From Firmicutes bacterium UBA5389 (GTDB taxonomy: Bacteria; Bacillota; DTU025), in assembly GCA_002409965.1 (NCBI GenBank), contig DHON01000122.1, forward strand, positions 24,529 to 88,528: a DNA stretch of 64,000 bases, in the 5' to 3' direction. The first letter of the stretch is position 1, and each line of letters starts with the position of its first letter. The notes beneath the pieces were generated by a model. It saw only the letters and a list, made by a program, of their open reading frames with translations. It did no database searches and was not told where the DNA came from. The translations under genes and the position numbers were made by a program. Below are positions 1 through 8,967 of the stretch, piece by piece.

Positions 1-506
1 ATATCGTCATCGCTGACGGCGAGATCATTCGGTTCACCCGAATCGTGCCCGTGGGAGGCTACAGCTTCACCAGGGCCATCGCCGACCGTCTTGGCATCGG
101 ATTCGAAGAGGCGGAGCAGATCAAGATCGAGGAAGCCCGCATCTATGAGGACCAGTCGCACCTGGATGCGCTGGACGCCCGGGGTCGCGCGATTGCCGAG
201 GCGGTGCTCGAGACGGCCTGCGCCATCGGCACTGAGGTCCGCCGGTCGCTGGATTACCACGATCTGCAGCTGCAGGGCAGGAGGGACGATGCCTCCGTCA
301 GCCGGGCGGTGTTGGCCGGAGGAGGATCTGTCCTAGACGGGCTGGACCACTATCTCCAGGGCGAACTGGGGCTGCCCACCAGCATGTGCGACCCCCTGCG
401 GAATATAGCGATCAACCCCAAGGTCGCGTCCAGGCTCGATCTGGACAAGCTGGGGCCGATGCTCGCTGTGGGCGTGGGCCTCGCTCTGCGGGAGGTGGTT
501 GATTAA
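1..506 (+). CDS. pilM: Type IV pilus assembly protein PilM (3' end only)
   Basis: The frame is open from base 3, so the gene begins outside the window and only the last 167 residues are visible. PilM is an actin-like cytoplasmic protein that binds the N-terminal tail of PilN and links the pilus motor to the inner-membrane alignment complex. The visible part has the family pattern of a 'TRIVPVGGYSFT' strand followed by 'IADRLGIGFEEAEQIK', as in the C-terminal half of PilM. The stop codon overlaps the pilN start by one base (TAATG), so translation is coupled. The order pilM-pilN-pilO-pilP-secretin is the standard alignment operon, which makes the call secure despite truncation. Confidence 0.9.
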   Translation, partial: IVIADGEIIRFTRIVPVGGYSFTRAIADRLGIGFEEAEQIKIEEARIYEDQSHLDALDARGRAIAEAVLETACAIGTEVRRSLDYHDLQLQGRRDDASVSRAVLAGGGSVLDGLDHYLQGELGLPTSMCDPLRNIAINPKVASRLDLDKLGPMLAVGVGLALREVVD

Positions 507-1060
507 TGCCCAGGATCAACCTGCTGCCAGAGCGCCAAGCCAAGAAGGCGCCGGTCAGTCCGAAGCGGCTTGTCTTCGTTGTTGTCGTGGAGGTCGTGGT
601 GGTTGCCGCGCTCGCGGTCGGCCTGAGCCAGCTCTTTACAATGCGCCAGATGGAGCGGGAGCTGGCGCAGGTTGGGGCACAACTCGCGACGATGCAGCAG
701 GACCTGGACGTACTGAGCCGTGTGCAGACGCGCGCTAAGGAGATGGACGCTCTTGCCGACGAAATCCGGTCGATTCAGGCCGAGAACTGCGCCCCCGCTC
801 CGGTCCTGCGTGAGCTGCGCAACATCATCCCGCAGGATGTGTGGCTGGAATCGTTCTCAACTGACCCGAAGGGGGCCATAAGCATAGGCGGGGCCACGTT
901 CTCTATGGAGTCTGCGGCCCGTCTTTCGTTGCAGCTCGAGCGTTCGCCCGTATTCGTCGATGTCAAGCTGGGTTCAGTCTCCTTGGGATCTAGGGGCGAA
1001 AGCCAGGTGTACACATTCAGCATCGGCTGTGCCCTTGAGACGGCCGGGGCGGGGAGGTGA
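506..1060 (+). CDS. pilN: Type IV pilus inner-membrane assembly protein PilN
   Basis: This 184-residue bitopic inner-membrane protein would dimerise with PilO and bind PilM through its short cytoplasmic tail. The first residues, MPRINLLPE, are the conserved PilM-binding motif (INLLP). One transmembrane helix follows at about residues 22-44, then a coiled coil at about 46-90 and a small ferredoxin-like periplasmic domain containing 'IIPQDVWLESFS' and 'AISIGGATFSMESAARL'. Length and architecture are normal for PilN. The ATG overlaps the pilM stop. pilO follows after six bases. Confidence 0.92.
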   Translation: MPRINLLPERQAKKAPVSPKRLVFVVVVEVVVVAALAVGLSQLFTMRQMERELAQVGAQLATMQQDLDVLSRVQTRAKEMDALADEIRSIQAENCAPAPVLRELRNIIPQDVWLESFSTDPKGAISIGGATFSMESAARLSLQLERSPVFVDVKLGSVSLGSRGESQVYTFSIGCALETAGAGR

Positions 1061-1066
1061 GCCAGG

Positions 1067-1723
1067 ATGTCTGCATTTGACCACACCAACCGGCAGATGC
1101 GGCTATTGGGCGCGCTCATAGTAGTCCTGGCTGCGGCAGGCCTTTATCTGTACGTCTACTTACCGCAGCAGCGCCGGCACGAACAGCTCAGGGCCGACCT
1201 TGATAGGGCCAACTCGGAGCTTTCGATCAGCCTGGCGAAGATGCGCAAGGCACCCGAGGCTGAGGCGCAACTGGAAGCGGCCATCGCAGGGCTCGAGTCA
1301 CTGATGCGCCTGATCCCGGAGGAGGACAAGCTCAACTGGATCGTGCGCGACATCGAATCGGTGGCCCTGGCCAACCGCGTAATCGTCGCCGAGGCCGCCC
1401 TGGACGACGGCAAGCTGCGCGGAAGGTACCTGGAGGTCCCCCTTACACTGGCTTTGACGGGCAAGTACGAGGATGTGCTCAGTTTCCTCGAGGGCCTGAT
1501 CGGGCTGCCCAGGATCATCAACGTACACGGCTTCACTTTCGAGGGCGGGGCATCGCGCCCTGATGTTCAGGCGGCGGAGGCGATGGCAGAGACAGCCGAA
1601 GCCGAGTCCGGCCTGCCTCGCGAGAACTTGATCTCCGCCACCGTGCAGGCCACAACGTATGCTTTGGCAAAGGGGGGTGGGCAGGTTGATAAACCTCAGG
1701 CGAAGCCGGCCGCGGGTCGCTAA
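1067..1723 (+). CDS. pilO: Type IV pilus inner-membrane assembly protein PilO
   Basis: This 218-residue partner of PilN forms part of the periplasmic alignment complex. It has a short cytoplasmic N-terminus, one transmembrane helix (about residues 12-32), a coiled coil with an 'LPQQRRHEQLRADLDRANSEL' style start (about 33-75), and a periplasmic domain with the PilO pattern 'IPEEDKLNWIVRDIESVA' then 'VPLTLALTGKYEDVLSFLEGL'. The C-terminus is a low-complexity Gly/Lys/Ala tail. An AGCCAGG-type ribosome site precedes the ATG. Confidence 0.92.
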   Translation: MSAFDHTNRQMRLLGALIVVLAAAGLYLYVYLPQQRRHEQLRADLDRANSELSISLAKMRKAPEAEAQLEAAIAGLESLMRLIPEEDKLNWIVRDIESVALANRVIVAEAALDDGKLRGRYLEVPLTLALTGKYEDVLSFLEGLIGLPRIINVHGFTFEGGASRPDVQAAEAMAETAEAESGLPRENLISATVQATTYALAKGGGQVDKPQAKPAAGR

Positions 1724-2345
1724 GGTGGACTTGGCCCCAGCCCCGGTTGCGGCAGGTTCTGTGGATTCGGCGGATTCCGCTGACGAGCAAGAGCGAGCGA
1801 GGCGGCGGCGGCATGTGTGGATACCCGCTCTGGTCCTGGTGGCGCTGATCGGAGTTGCGGCGGGATATTTCCTTTTCATGGCGAGCGACAGGCGTGCGGC
1901 TTTGAGCCCTGGTGCGTCTGGGCCGACCGTGGCGGCGGGCGGCCGTTTCGCTCAGAGGTTCGCCGACCTGCTAGCCGCGAGCGATGTCGCCGGGCTGACG
2001 GCAGACGGGCCGGCGCTTGGGGCGAACGAGGGAGGCCGTTGGGATCCGTTTGCGCCGCTGGTGGAATTGGGGCCGGCTGTCAAGCCCATCGAGTCCGATA
2101 GCCGAGCGGTTGCCCCGCCTGAGCCCGAGCCTGAGCCGCCCAAGCCGCCGCAGGCGATGCTCACGGGGGTGTTGCGGTCAGGGGGGAGGGCGGTCGCCAT
2201 CATTCGCGTGGAAGGGCAGACACGGCTGACCCGGGTGGGGGAGTCTCCATTCGACGGCGCTGTGGTCAGATCCATAGACGACAAGTCTGTTGTAGTATCG
2301 TTTCTCGGAGAAGATATCCACTACTCCCTAGGGGGTGAGCAGTAA
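1686..2345 (+). CDS. PilP-like pilotin/adaptor protein of the pilus operon
   Basis: This is a single-pass membrane protein of about 219 residues. It has a basic N-terminus, one transmembrane helix ('IPALVLVALIGVAAGYFLF'), a linker with 'GRWDPFAPLV' resembling the RDPF-type motif of PilP/GspC proteins, a Pro/Glu-rich spacer, and a compact C-terminal beta domain ('AMLTGVLRSGGRAVAIIRVEGQTRL...VGESPFDGAVVRSIDDKSVVVSF') of the PilP/HR type. Such proteins connect PilN-PilO to the secretin. The start is uncertain: TTG at 1686 lies behind AAGGGGGGTGGGCAGG inside pilO, and GTG at 1725 is the alternative. It ends TAATG, overlapping the secretin start. Confidence 0.7.
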   Translation: MINLRRSRPRVAKVDLAPAPVAAGSVDSADSADEQERARRRRHVWIPALVLVALIGVAAGYFLFMASDRRAALSPGASGPTVAAGGRFAQRFADLLAASDVAGLTADGPALGANEGGRWDPFAPLVELGPAVKPIESDSRAVAPPEPEPEPPKPPQAMLTGVLRSGGRAVAIIRVEGQTRLTRVGESPFDGAVVRSIDDKSVVVSFLGEDIHYSLGGEQ

Positions 2346-5300
2346 TGATGAAGGTTGAACGCGCTGGCGCTCTTGCCTGTGCTGCGGCGGTCGTGATCTG
2401 CCTGGCGCTGGCTTTAGCGCCGGGAGCGTTGGCGGCATCGCCCAAGGTCGACTTGGACCTGGTCGGGGCGGAGATCGCAGACGTGTTCCGGGCCCTGGCC
2501 GAGCTGGGCGAGATGAATATCGTGCTCGACCCCGCAGTGCAAGGCAGGCTCACCATTCGCCTGCATGACCTGACGTGCGAGGAGGCTCTGAAGCTGGTTG
2601 CCTACATTACGGGCGTGGAATACCGCATCGTGGGGACGAGCCTGATCGTCACCCCGCCCGGAAAACCCAGCGCCCTCGATCCGATGCAGGTTGAGAGGTT
2701 TTCGCTCACTCATGCTAGGGTGGACGATGTAATGCCCGTGCTGGGCTTGGTGGCCGACAGCACTAAGTTGCAGGCCGACCCGAGGACCAACTCGGTGATA
2801 GGCCGGGGCTCGGCTGCCGGATTGGAGCAGGTCAGGCACGTCATCTCCATGCTGGACGTGGCGGTGGCTCCGCCTGAGGCCGTGATCCCTGCCGCCGGCG
2901 AGGGCGTGCAGGGCAAGCAGGAGGCTCCGGCTGAGTCTCTTGAAGTTGTGCGGCTCAGCTACGCCTCGGCGAAATCGGTGGCGGGCCTTCTGGGTCTGGT
3001 GGTCCCGACCGGCAAGATCCAGGCCGATTCGGAGATCAACGCCATCGTAATGCTGGCGGACGAGGCCGCGCTGAACAGAGCCCGCGAGATCATAGCGCAG
3101 GTTGATATTGCGTCTGCCCAGGCACCGCTGGCTTCTGCTTCTGGGGGAACCAGAGTATCGGGGCAGGAAGCGCCGGCGGAGGCTGAGGCGGTCAAGGTAA
3201 TCAAGCTGTCGTGGTCGCCGGCGGAGAGAGTCTCCGAGGCTCTGAGCGTGGTGGTGGACGGTGCGAGGATCGGCGTGGATTCCCGCACTAACTCGCTTGT
3301 GGTGCGCGCCCGGCAGTTGGAGATGTCGCGTGTCGAGGAGATCGCGGCGCTTCTCGATGTGCCGGTGGTCGAGCCGGAGAAGCCGATCGAGCCTGAGTCG
3401 CCCAAGCCCCAACCGCGCGCGCTGGAGTCGTTCTGTCTCACTCACGCAGACGCGCAGGCTGTGCAGGCAGCGCTGGCTTTGGTCGTTCCGGCCGAGGCCG
3501 TGCATGCCGATGCACGTACCAACTCGCTCCTGGTGTTCGGCGCGCCTGACGAAATGGCGCGCGCCCGGGAGATGATAGCTCTGATCGACGCGGCGGCTCC
3601 TGCGGAGGATTCCCCGACTGCGGTGGAGATAAGCGCGCCCGAGCCTGTCGCGCCGGTCGCGGACGCGGCTCCGGCCAGGACGGTTCACGCGTTCCGCTTG
3701 GCGCAGGCCGACCCCGCCGCAGTGCGGGAGGCGCTCGCCCTTGTGGTGTCCCGCGATGCGGTCCATGTGGACTCCCGTACTCGGACAGCGCTGGTTCTGG
3801 GGCTGCCTGACGAGATCGCCAGGGCAGCTGAGATAGTGGCCTTGCTCGATACGGCGCCGGCCGAGGCCTACCTCGTAGCGGAGCCGAAGCTCAAGCCGCA
3901 GCCGGAGCCGCCGGCCGATGTGATCCGCGTGGCGCGACTGGAGCATGCCGTGGCGGCCGAGGCGCGCGCGGCTATCGCGTCCGCGATCCCCGGAGTGGGC
4001 CTGACGGCTGACGCCCGCACCAATTCCGTGATCGTAGTGGGCCCAGCTGAGCTGCAGTCGCGAGTGGACCAGCTCATCGCCGCGCTCGATGTTGGAGTGG
4101 ACCAGCCTGAGCCTCCTGTTGCGCAGATGCAGCCGGCGCCCACCGTGTTCGGGCCCGAGCCGGAGACGGCCGAGGTAGTTCGGCTGGAGTATGCCGCGCC
4201 TGCGGCAGTGCGCCAGGCGCTCGCGCCCAGTCTGCCCGAGTCCAAGATGAGCGTGGACGAGCGGACCGCGTCCATTGTCATAGTGGGCACCGCCGCCCAA
4301 CGCGAGCAGGCCAAGCGGATCATAGCCCGACTGGACGTGGAGGTTTCCTCGTCTGCCGACGAGATCACGGCGCCGGTGGCCCCGGCCGACCCCGAGGTGC
4401 TGCAGGTGTTCAGGCTGTCGCATGCGCAGGCAGCGCGTGTGCGGGAGGCGTTGGCCCCTGTGGTGCCGGTCGACTGCATGACGGTGGATGAGCGCACCAA
4501 TTCGCTCATCATGAGTGCCTCCCGGTCGCGCGTAGCGCGGGCCGGAGAGGTCATAGAGAGGCTAGACGTGGAGGTTAAGCCCGTCCCGGGCCAGCCGGAC
4601 GAGCCGCCGGAGGAGCCCGAGGCGGAAGTGGCAAGCTACAGGCCGGCCAACGCCCCTGCGGAATCGCTGCGCCCGGCTGTGGGTCTCTTGGTGGCGCTAT
4701 CCGACATTCAGGTCGATTCCAGGACCAACACTCTGCTGGTCCGAGCCGCGCCATCGGTGCAACAGCGCGTGGCCGAGCTGGTGCGAGGGCTGGATGTGCC
4801 GGTTGTACCTGCGCCTCAGCCGGAGCTTGGACCCGCGCCCGAAGCCCCGCCGCCTGAGGTGATGCGGGTGTTCCGGCTGACGCATGCGGCAGCATCCGAC
4901 ATGAAGGCACTCCTGGGAATAGCGGCGCCTGCAGCCAAAATGCAGCCGGATGATCGGACCAGGTCGCTGATTGTGATGGCGCCTGCGGCTACTTTGGCTG
5001 TTCTGGATGAAATGGTGCGAACGTTGGACATTCCGGCGGTGCCTAGCGTGCAGGCGAGTGCACAGTCGGAGCCTGAACCGGATCCTGTGGCGACGCGGGT
5101 GTACAGGCTAAACCACGCAGTGCCCGGGGATGTGGCGAAGGCCCTGGAAGGGCTGGTGAAGGGCGCCGTAAAGGCAGATTCACGCACATCCTCACTGGTA
5201 GTCGAGGCCGCGGAGTCGCAGCATGCCAGAGCGCTGAGTCTCATCGAAGCCCTCGACAGGGAGCTCCCGCAGGTGCTGATAGAGGCGAGGCTGGAGGAGC

Positions 5301-5983
5301 TGTCGGGCGATGCAGGCCAAAGGCTGGGGTTGGACTGGTCTTTCAACGGCCTGACCTTCAACCAGAACGCCTATGGCCAGTGGGTCAGCGTAAGCCTGGA
5401 TTTCCTGGCAAGCCTGACCGCCCTTGAAGAGGAGGGCAAAGCCTCCCTGATAAGCCGTCAACATACGTTCACCGTGAGCGGCAGGACCGGCAAGATACTG
5501 ATCGGCGACAGGATCCCTGTAATGATACAGGAGGTTCAGGACGGCGTTGCCGTTGCCAAGCTGGAGTTCATCAACGCCGGCATTGAACTTGCCATCACCC
5601 CTACCGTCAGTGAAGACGGGACGATCACGGCCGAGGTGAAGCCGGTGATAAGCTCCATCGTGGGATGGACCCCGCAGAATTACCCGCAGATCAGGACCAG
5701 GGAACTCGAAACTATGGTCTCGCTCAAGAGCGGGCAGACGGCTGTCATCGGCGGCATGCTGCACCGCGATGAGATAGAGAGCCTGGCAAAGGTGCCGATC
5801 CTCGGGGAGATCCCGCTCCTTGGGGAGCTGTTCAAGAAGCGAAGCACGACTACCGAGAACACTGAGATTGTAGTGATGATCACCGCCTGGCAGGTGAACC
5901 CGGGTCAGTGCCCGGTCGCCGGCCCGGCGACGGACGATGAGCGATTCCCGGTCAAGCTAGAGGGCGCGCCGACTCAGAAGTAG
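2345..5983 (+). CDS. pilQ: Giant secretin (PilQ/GspD family) with eleven N1-like repeats
   Basis: This outer-membrane secretin homologue is 1212 residues long, against about 450-750 for most PilQ/GspD proteins. It has a signal peptide (1-30) and an N0/STN domain (about 35-104). Eleven tandem secretin_N (N1/NolW) modules follow at about residues 116-974, each about 59 residues plus a Pro/Glu/Ala-rich linker of 15-25. Every module has an 'F/V-R-L-x-H-A' strand and most have a 'D-x-R-T-N-S-L-I-V' core. The pore domain (about 975-1190) shows 'QVLIEARLEEL', 'GDRIPVMIQEV', 'SGQTAVIGGML' and 'VPILGEIPLLGELF', all family hallmarks. It is the last gene of the pilM-N-O-P operon. No pilotin-type lipobox is seen. 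The call is secure; the repeat number is unusual. Confidence 0.95.
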   Translation: MMKVERAGALACAAAVVICLALALAPGALAASPKVDLDLVGAEIADVFRALAELGEMNIVLDPAVQGRLTIRLHDLTCEEALKLVAYITGVEYRIVGTSLIVTPPGKPSALDPMQVERFSLTHARVDDVMPVLGLVADSTKLQADPRTNSVIGRGSAAGLEQVRHVISMLDVAVAPPEAVIPAAGEGVQGKQEAPAESLEVVRLSYASAKSVAGLLGLVVPTGKIQADSEINAIVMLADEAALNRAREIIAQVDIASAQAPLASASGGTRVSGQEAPAEAEAVKVIKLSWSPAERVSEALSVVVDGARIGVDSRTNSLVVRARQLEMSRVEEIAALLDVPVVEPEKPIEPESPKPQPRALESFCLTHADAQAVQAALALVVPAEAVHADARTNSLLVFGAPDEMARAREMIALIDAAAPAEDSPTAVEISAPEPVAPVADAAPARTVHAFRLAQADPAAVREALALVVSRDAVHVDSRTRTALVLGLPDEIARAAEIVALLDTAPAEAYLVAEPKLKPQPEPPADVIRVARLEHAVAAEARAAIASAIPGVGLTADARTNSVIVVGPAELQSRVDQLIAALDVGVDQPEPPVAQMQPAPTVFGPEPETAEVVRLEYAAPAAVRQALAPSLPESKMSVDERTASIVIVGTAAQREQAKRIIARLDVEVSSSADEITAPVAPADPEVLQVFRLSHAQAARVREALAPVVPVDCMTVDERTNSLIMSASRSRVARAGEVIERLDVEVKPVPGQPDEPPEEPEAEVASYRPANAPAESLRPAVGLLVALSDIQVDSRTNTLLVRAAPSVQQRVAELVRGLDVPVVPAPQPELGPAPEAPPPEVMRVFRLTHAAASDMKALLGIAAPAAKMQPDDRTRSLIVMAPAATLAVLDEMVRTLDIPAVPSVQASAQSEPEPDPVATRVYRLNHAVPGDVAKALEGLVKGAVKADSRTSSLVVEAAESQHARALSLIEALDRELPQVLIEARLEELSGDAGQRLGLDWSFNGLTFNQNAYGQWVSVSLDFLASLTALEEEGKASLISRQHTFTVSGRTGKILIGDRIPVMIQEVQDGVAVAKLEFINAGIELAITPTVSEDGTITAEVKPVISSIVGWTPQNYPQIRTRELETMVSLKSGQTAVIGGMLHRDEIESLAKVPILGEIPLLGELFKKRSTTTENTEIVVMITAWQVNPGQCPVAGPATDDERFPVKLEGAPTQK

Positions 5984-6021
5984 CTCGCCTGCGGCTTCCG
6001 GTCTTGCGCGGGAAGGCATTC

Positions 6022-6055
6022 GGAGAACGGTCTTCGCTGAACGCGGCCGTTCTCC
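6022..6055 (+). terminator. Possible terminator after the secretin gene
   Basis: A 9-bp perfect stem (GGAGAACGG / CCGTTCTCC) with a 16-nt loop lies 38 bases after the secretin stop. The following bases (TCGCGTTTCGG) are only weakly T-rich, so termination may be partial or Rho-assisted. Confidence 0.45.
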
Positions 6056-6079
6056 TCGCGTTTCGGCCCTTGCCAGTTC

Positions 6080-6109
6080 TTGCCCGGCTTTCGCGGGTTG
6101 TGGTAAAGT
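6080..6109 (+). promoter_or_regulatory. Weak candidate sigma-A promoter for the pepP-efp pair
   Basis: TTGCCC and TAAAGT are separated by 18 bp, and TG-G precedes the -10 (TGGTAAAGT). The start would be about 15 bases before the aminopeptidase gene. The match is modest and rests on position. Confidence 0.3.
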
Positions 6110-6131
6110 AGTCTGAGGGAGGAATGAGCGA

Positions 6132-7196
6132 GTGAGCACAAAGCTCGGGAACCTACGTTCGCTTTTCGCCGATAACGGCATTGATGGACTCATGATTACA
6201 GGGCCCGAGAACCGCTACTACATGAGCGGGTTCACCGGGTCGGCTGCTACTTTGGTCATAAGCGCCGACAAGGCGGCGCTGATCACCGACTTTCGGTATG
6301 TGGAGCAGGCAACTGCACAGGCTCGGCAGTACCGCGTGCACATGCACAAAACTCCCATGACCGACACCTTGCGCGAGGTGGTCGGCGATATGGGCATAAC
6401 CAAGCTAGGATTCGAGTCGGACCGGATTACCTTCTCATTATTCGATACCATTGCGAAGGCTCTGGAAGGCGTGGCGATGGCGCCGGTCAAAGGCCTTGTA
6501 GAATCGCTCAGGATGATCAAGAGCGAACACGAGATCGAACTGATCGCGGACGCCGTCCGCATTACCGACGATGCTTTCGACTACGTTCTGGGCCTGATCA
6601 AGCCGGGCGTCACCGAAGCCGAGATCGCCAACGAGCTGATCGCTTACATGATCAAGCACGACATGCGGCCCAGTTTCGACTTCATCGTCGCCTCGGGCGC
6701 GCGAGGCGCCATGCCCCATGGAGTGGCTTCCGACAAGGCTATAGAGCTCGGCGATCTGGTCACATTGGACATCGGCGGGTTCTACAAGCGCTACACGTCC
6801 GACATGACGCGCACGGTCGTGGTGGGCACGCCCAGCGACGAGCAGAAGAGCATCTACGACCTGGTGCTCAGGGCGCAGCTTGCGGGGATTGAGGCGGCGC
6901 GGGCGGGCGCGACCGGCGCTGAAGTTGACAGGGCGTCGCGGGGAATGATAGAAGATGCGGGGCATGGCGATCATTTCGGCCACGGGCTGGGGCATTCGGT
7001 GGGGCTGGAGATACACGAGAGCCCCAGATTCTCTCCGACCGATTCCAGCGTGATACAACCGGGAATGGTGCTCTCTGTCGAACCGGGCGTGTACGTGCCC
7101 GGCTGGGGCGGCGTGCGGATCGAGGACCTTGTCGTGATAACTGATGGGGAGGCCAAAGTCCTGACTCGTTCACCTAAACACCTCATTCAACTGTAA
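6132..7196 (+). CDS. pepP: Xaa-Pro aminopeptidase (M24B family)
   Basis: This 354-residue cytosolic metallopeptidase removes N-terminal residues preceding proline. It has an N-terminal creatinase-like domain (about 1-125) and a C-terminal pita-bread domain. The metal ligands are visible: Asp in '[20 protein letters not shown]' (two Asp), His in '[15 protein letters not shown]', and Glu in 'SVEPGVY' and 'VRIEDLV'. The start is GTG, 5 bases after GAGGGAGGAA; a 3-codon reading frame (ATG at 6124) overlaps it out of frame. It sits immediately upstream of efp, a gene pair conserved throughout Firmicutes. Confidence 0.93.
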   Translation: MSTKLGNLRSLFADNGIDGLMITGPENRYYMSGFTGSAATLVISADKAALITDFRYVEQATAQARQYRVHMHKTPMTDTLREVVGDMGITKLGFESDRITFSLFDTIAKALEGVAMAPVKGLVESLRMIKSEHEIELIADAVRITDDAFDYVLGLIKPGVTEAEIANELIAYMIKHDMRPSFDFIVASGARGAMPHGVASDKAIELGDLVTLDIGGFYKRYTSDMTRTVVVGTPSDEQKSIYDLVLRAQLAGIEAARAGATGAEVDRASRGMIEDAGHGDHFGHGLGHSVGLEIHESPRFSPTDSSVIQPGMVLSVEPGVYVPGWGGVRIEDLVVITDGEAKVLTRSPKHLIQL

Positions 7197-7212
7197 ACCA
7201 GGGGGGTTCCAT

Positions 7213-7770
7213 ATGATTTCCACTAACGATTTCAGGACCGGGCAGACCATCGAGTGGGAAGGCGGCGTATGGATGGTCGTCGACTTCCAGCACGTCAAAC
7301 CGGGCAAAGGCGCCGCGTTTGTCAGGACGAAGCTGAAGAACATTATCACCGGGAATGTCAACGAAACGACGTTCAGGGCGGGGGAGAAGCTTCCCAAGGC
7401 CCAGATCGAGTACAGGGATATGCAGTATCTCTACGAGTCGGGCGGCGATTACATGTTCATGGACCAGGCATCGTTTGAGCAAGTCTCTCTCTCAGCGGAG
7501 CTGCTCGGCGACGGCCTGAAATACCTCAAGGAGAACATGGTAATCGGCGTCCAGTTTTACAGCGGCGCGCCCATCGGCGTCGAACTGCCCAACTTTGTCG
7601 AGCTGGTGATCGTTGAGACGGACCCGGGGCTCCGCGGCGATACCGCGTCCGGCGGCACTAAACCTGCCAAGCTCGAGACCGGCGCCATCGTGCAAGTGCC
7701 CCTGTTCGTGCAGCAAGGCGAGAAAATCAGAGTCGACACACGCACCCACCAGTATCTCGAGCGCGTCTAG
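7213..7770 (+). CDS. efp: Translation elongation factor P
   Basis: EF-P relieves ribosome stalling at polyproline stretches. The protein has the normal 185 residues. It starts '[18 protein letters not shown]', with the KOW-like domain I containing '[17 protein letters not shown]'; the loop residue that is modified in many species is Lys in 'PGKGAAF'. The OB domains end with the signature '[12 protein letters not shown]'. ATG follows AGGGGGG. The high Pro content of several proteins here (secretin linkers, TonB) makes EF-P demand plausible. A strong hairpin follows. Confidence 0.97.
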   Translation: MISTNDFRTGQTIEWEGGVWMVVDFQHVKPGKGAAFVRTKLKNIITGNVNETTFRAGEKLPKAQIEYRDMQYLYESGGDYMFMDQASFEQVSLSAELLGDGLKYLKENMVIGVQFYSGAPIGVELPNFVELVIVETDPGLRGDTASGGTKPAKLETGAIVQVPLFVQQGEKIRVDTRTHQYLERV

Positions 7771-7819
7771 GTCGGATATAGACCTGCCTACATAGCTCCC
7801 GATAGCTCCCGGAAGACAT

Positions 7820-7857
7820 GCGGGCCGCCGGCGCAAAGAAGAGCGCCGGCGGCCCGC
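7820..7857 (+). terminator. Hairpin terminator after efp
   Basis: A perfect 15-bp GC stem (7820-7834 with 7843-7857) and an 8-nt purine loop are followed by TTCTGT. It separates efp from the sporulation operon. Confidence 0.7.
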
Positions 7858-7871
7858 TTCTGTCCGGCTTG

Positions 7872-7899
7872 GAATATTCCCGCCGCTGCCCCATATGAT
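7872..7899 (+). promoter_or_regulatory. Candidate sigma-E promoter of the spoIIIA operon
   Basis: GAATATT (7872-7878) and CATATGAT (7892-7899), spaced 13 bp, match the mother-cell sigma-E consensus (ATATT, about 14 bp, CATACAAT) apart from two -10 positions. It lies 28 bases before the spoIIIAA start, and spoIIIA is sigma-E-dependent in Bacillus subtilis. Confidence 0.6.
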
Positions 7900-7926
7900 T
7901 GAATAGCATGTCTAGGGGGGACAGCT

Positions 7927-8967
7927 TTGTCGGCCAAGGTCCGAGACCCGGTGCTGGACGAGATTTTCCCAGCTCTCCCCCCTCGGGTCCGCGAGGCTGT
8001 CCTGGCGCTGCCCAGCGCGGACAGGCAGAGTCTTCTGGAGATTCGCCTGCGTCGAGGGCGAGCGGCCATGGCGGTTACGGCAGAGGGGGACTTGTATCTT
8101 CGTTGCGCGGGACAACCTGTGATATGCACAGAGAATGAATGGGAGGCGGCGTTACGACTCGTCACCCAGTCCTCGATCTACGCCCTTGAACGCGAGCTTG
8201 CAGCGGGTTTTGTGACACTGGCCGGCGGTCACCGGGTCGGGTTGGTGGGCCGAGCGGTGCTGGAAGGCGAGCGGGTGCGCGGTCAGTCCGAGCTGTCGAG
8301 CATGAACTACAGAATCGCGCGGCAGATGATAGGCATCGCGGACCGAGTGATGCCCTACGTGTTTTCTGCAGATGGGACGCGAGTTATGAATGTTCTGATT
8401 TTATCCGGTCCCGGGCTGGGCAAGACAACGCTGCTGCGGGACATCGCCCGACAGCTATCGACGGGGTCGGGCGCAGAGTCGAGCATGGGCGCAGCGCCGG
8501 CCGCGGCCTCGATGGCAGGGTTCAAGGTGGGAATCGTCGATGAGCGATCGGAGATAGCTGCGTGCAGTCAGGGGGTGCCCCAGAACGAGCTGGGGCCGCG
8601 CGCGGATGTGATCGATGGGTGCCCGAAGGCCGTGGGAATCATGATCATGATCAGGACGATGTCGCCGGATGTTGTGATCACCGACGAGGTGGGGCGGGCC
8701 GACGATGCAGATGCGCTGGAAGAGGCGTCTCGGTGTGGGGTATCGGTGATAGCTACGGCTCATGCCCTGGACCCCGAAGACGCGATGCGACGACCGGCCA
8801 TCCGGGACGCGCTGGCACGGGGCGCTTTCGACCGGGCGATTGTGCTCGGGAGGTCGCTTGGCCTGGGCACGTGCGAGCGCATTGTGGACTTGCGGTCGGG
8901 ACGGGATCTGGCGGCGAGGCCGTTTCGTCTCGCGAGCGGCGGCGAAACCGGGGGAGTACGGCGATGA
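7927..8967 (+). CDS. spoIIIAA: Stage III sporulation protein AA (secretion-type ATPase)
   Basis: This 346-residue mother-cell ATPase belongs to the SpoIIIA-SpoIIQ feeding-tube complex and is related to type II/III/IV secretion ATPases. It shows the Walker A motif 'LSGPGLGKTTLL', a Walker B-like 'VGIVDERSEIA', 'PDVVITDEVGR' and 'ATAHA'. The start is TTG at 7927, supported by AGGGGGG eight bases upstream; no ATG is usable before the conserved N-terminus. It is the first gene of the eight-gene operon, and its stop overlaps the spoIIIAB ATG (ATGA). Confidence 0.93.
   Translation: MSAKVRDPVLDEIFPALPPRVREAVLALPSADRQSLLEIRLRRGRAAMAVTAEGDLYLRCAGQPVICTENEWEAALRLVTQSSIYALERELAAGFVTLAGGHRVGLVGRAVLEGERVRGQSELSSMNYRIARQMIGIADRVMPYVFSADGTRVMNVLILSGPGLGKTTLLRDIARQLSTGSGAESSMGAAPAAASMAGFKVGIVDERSEIAACSQGVPQNELGPRADVIDGCPKAVGIMIMIRTMSPDVVITDEVGRADDADALEEASRCGVSVIATAHALDPEDAMRRPAIRDALARGAFDRAIVLGRSLGLGTCERIVDLRSGRDLAARPFRLASGGETGGVRR

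Noticed and set aside
2414..4423. A 669-codon open frame on the minus strand inside the secretin gene
   Set aside because: It is antisense to the repeat region; its composition (His/Arg-rich, no domain) is the shadow of the GC-rich secretin codons.
6124..6135. Three-codon leader frame ATG-AGC-GAG-TGA before the aminopeptidase gene
   Set aside because: It overlaps the GTG start by four bases, but such tiny frames arise often by chance.
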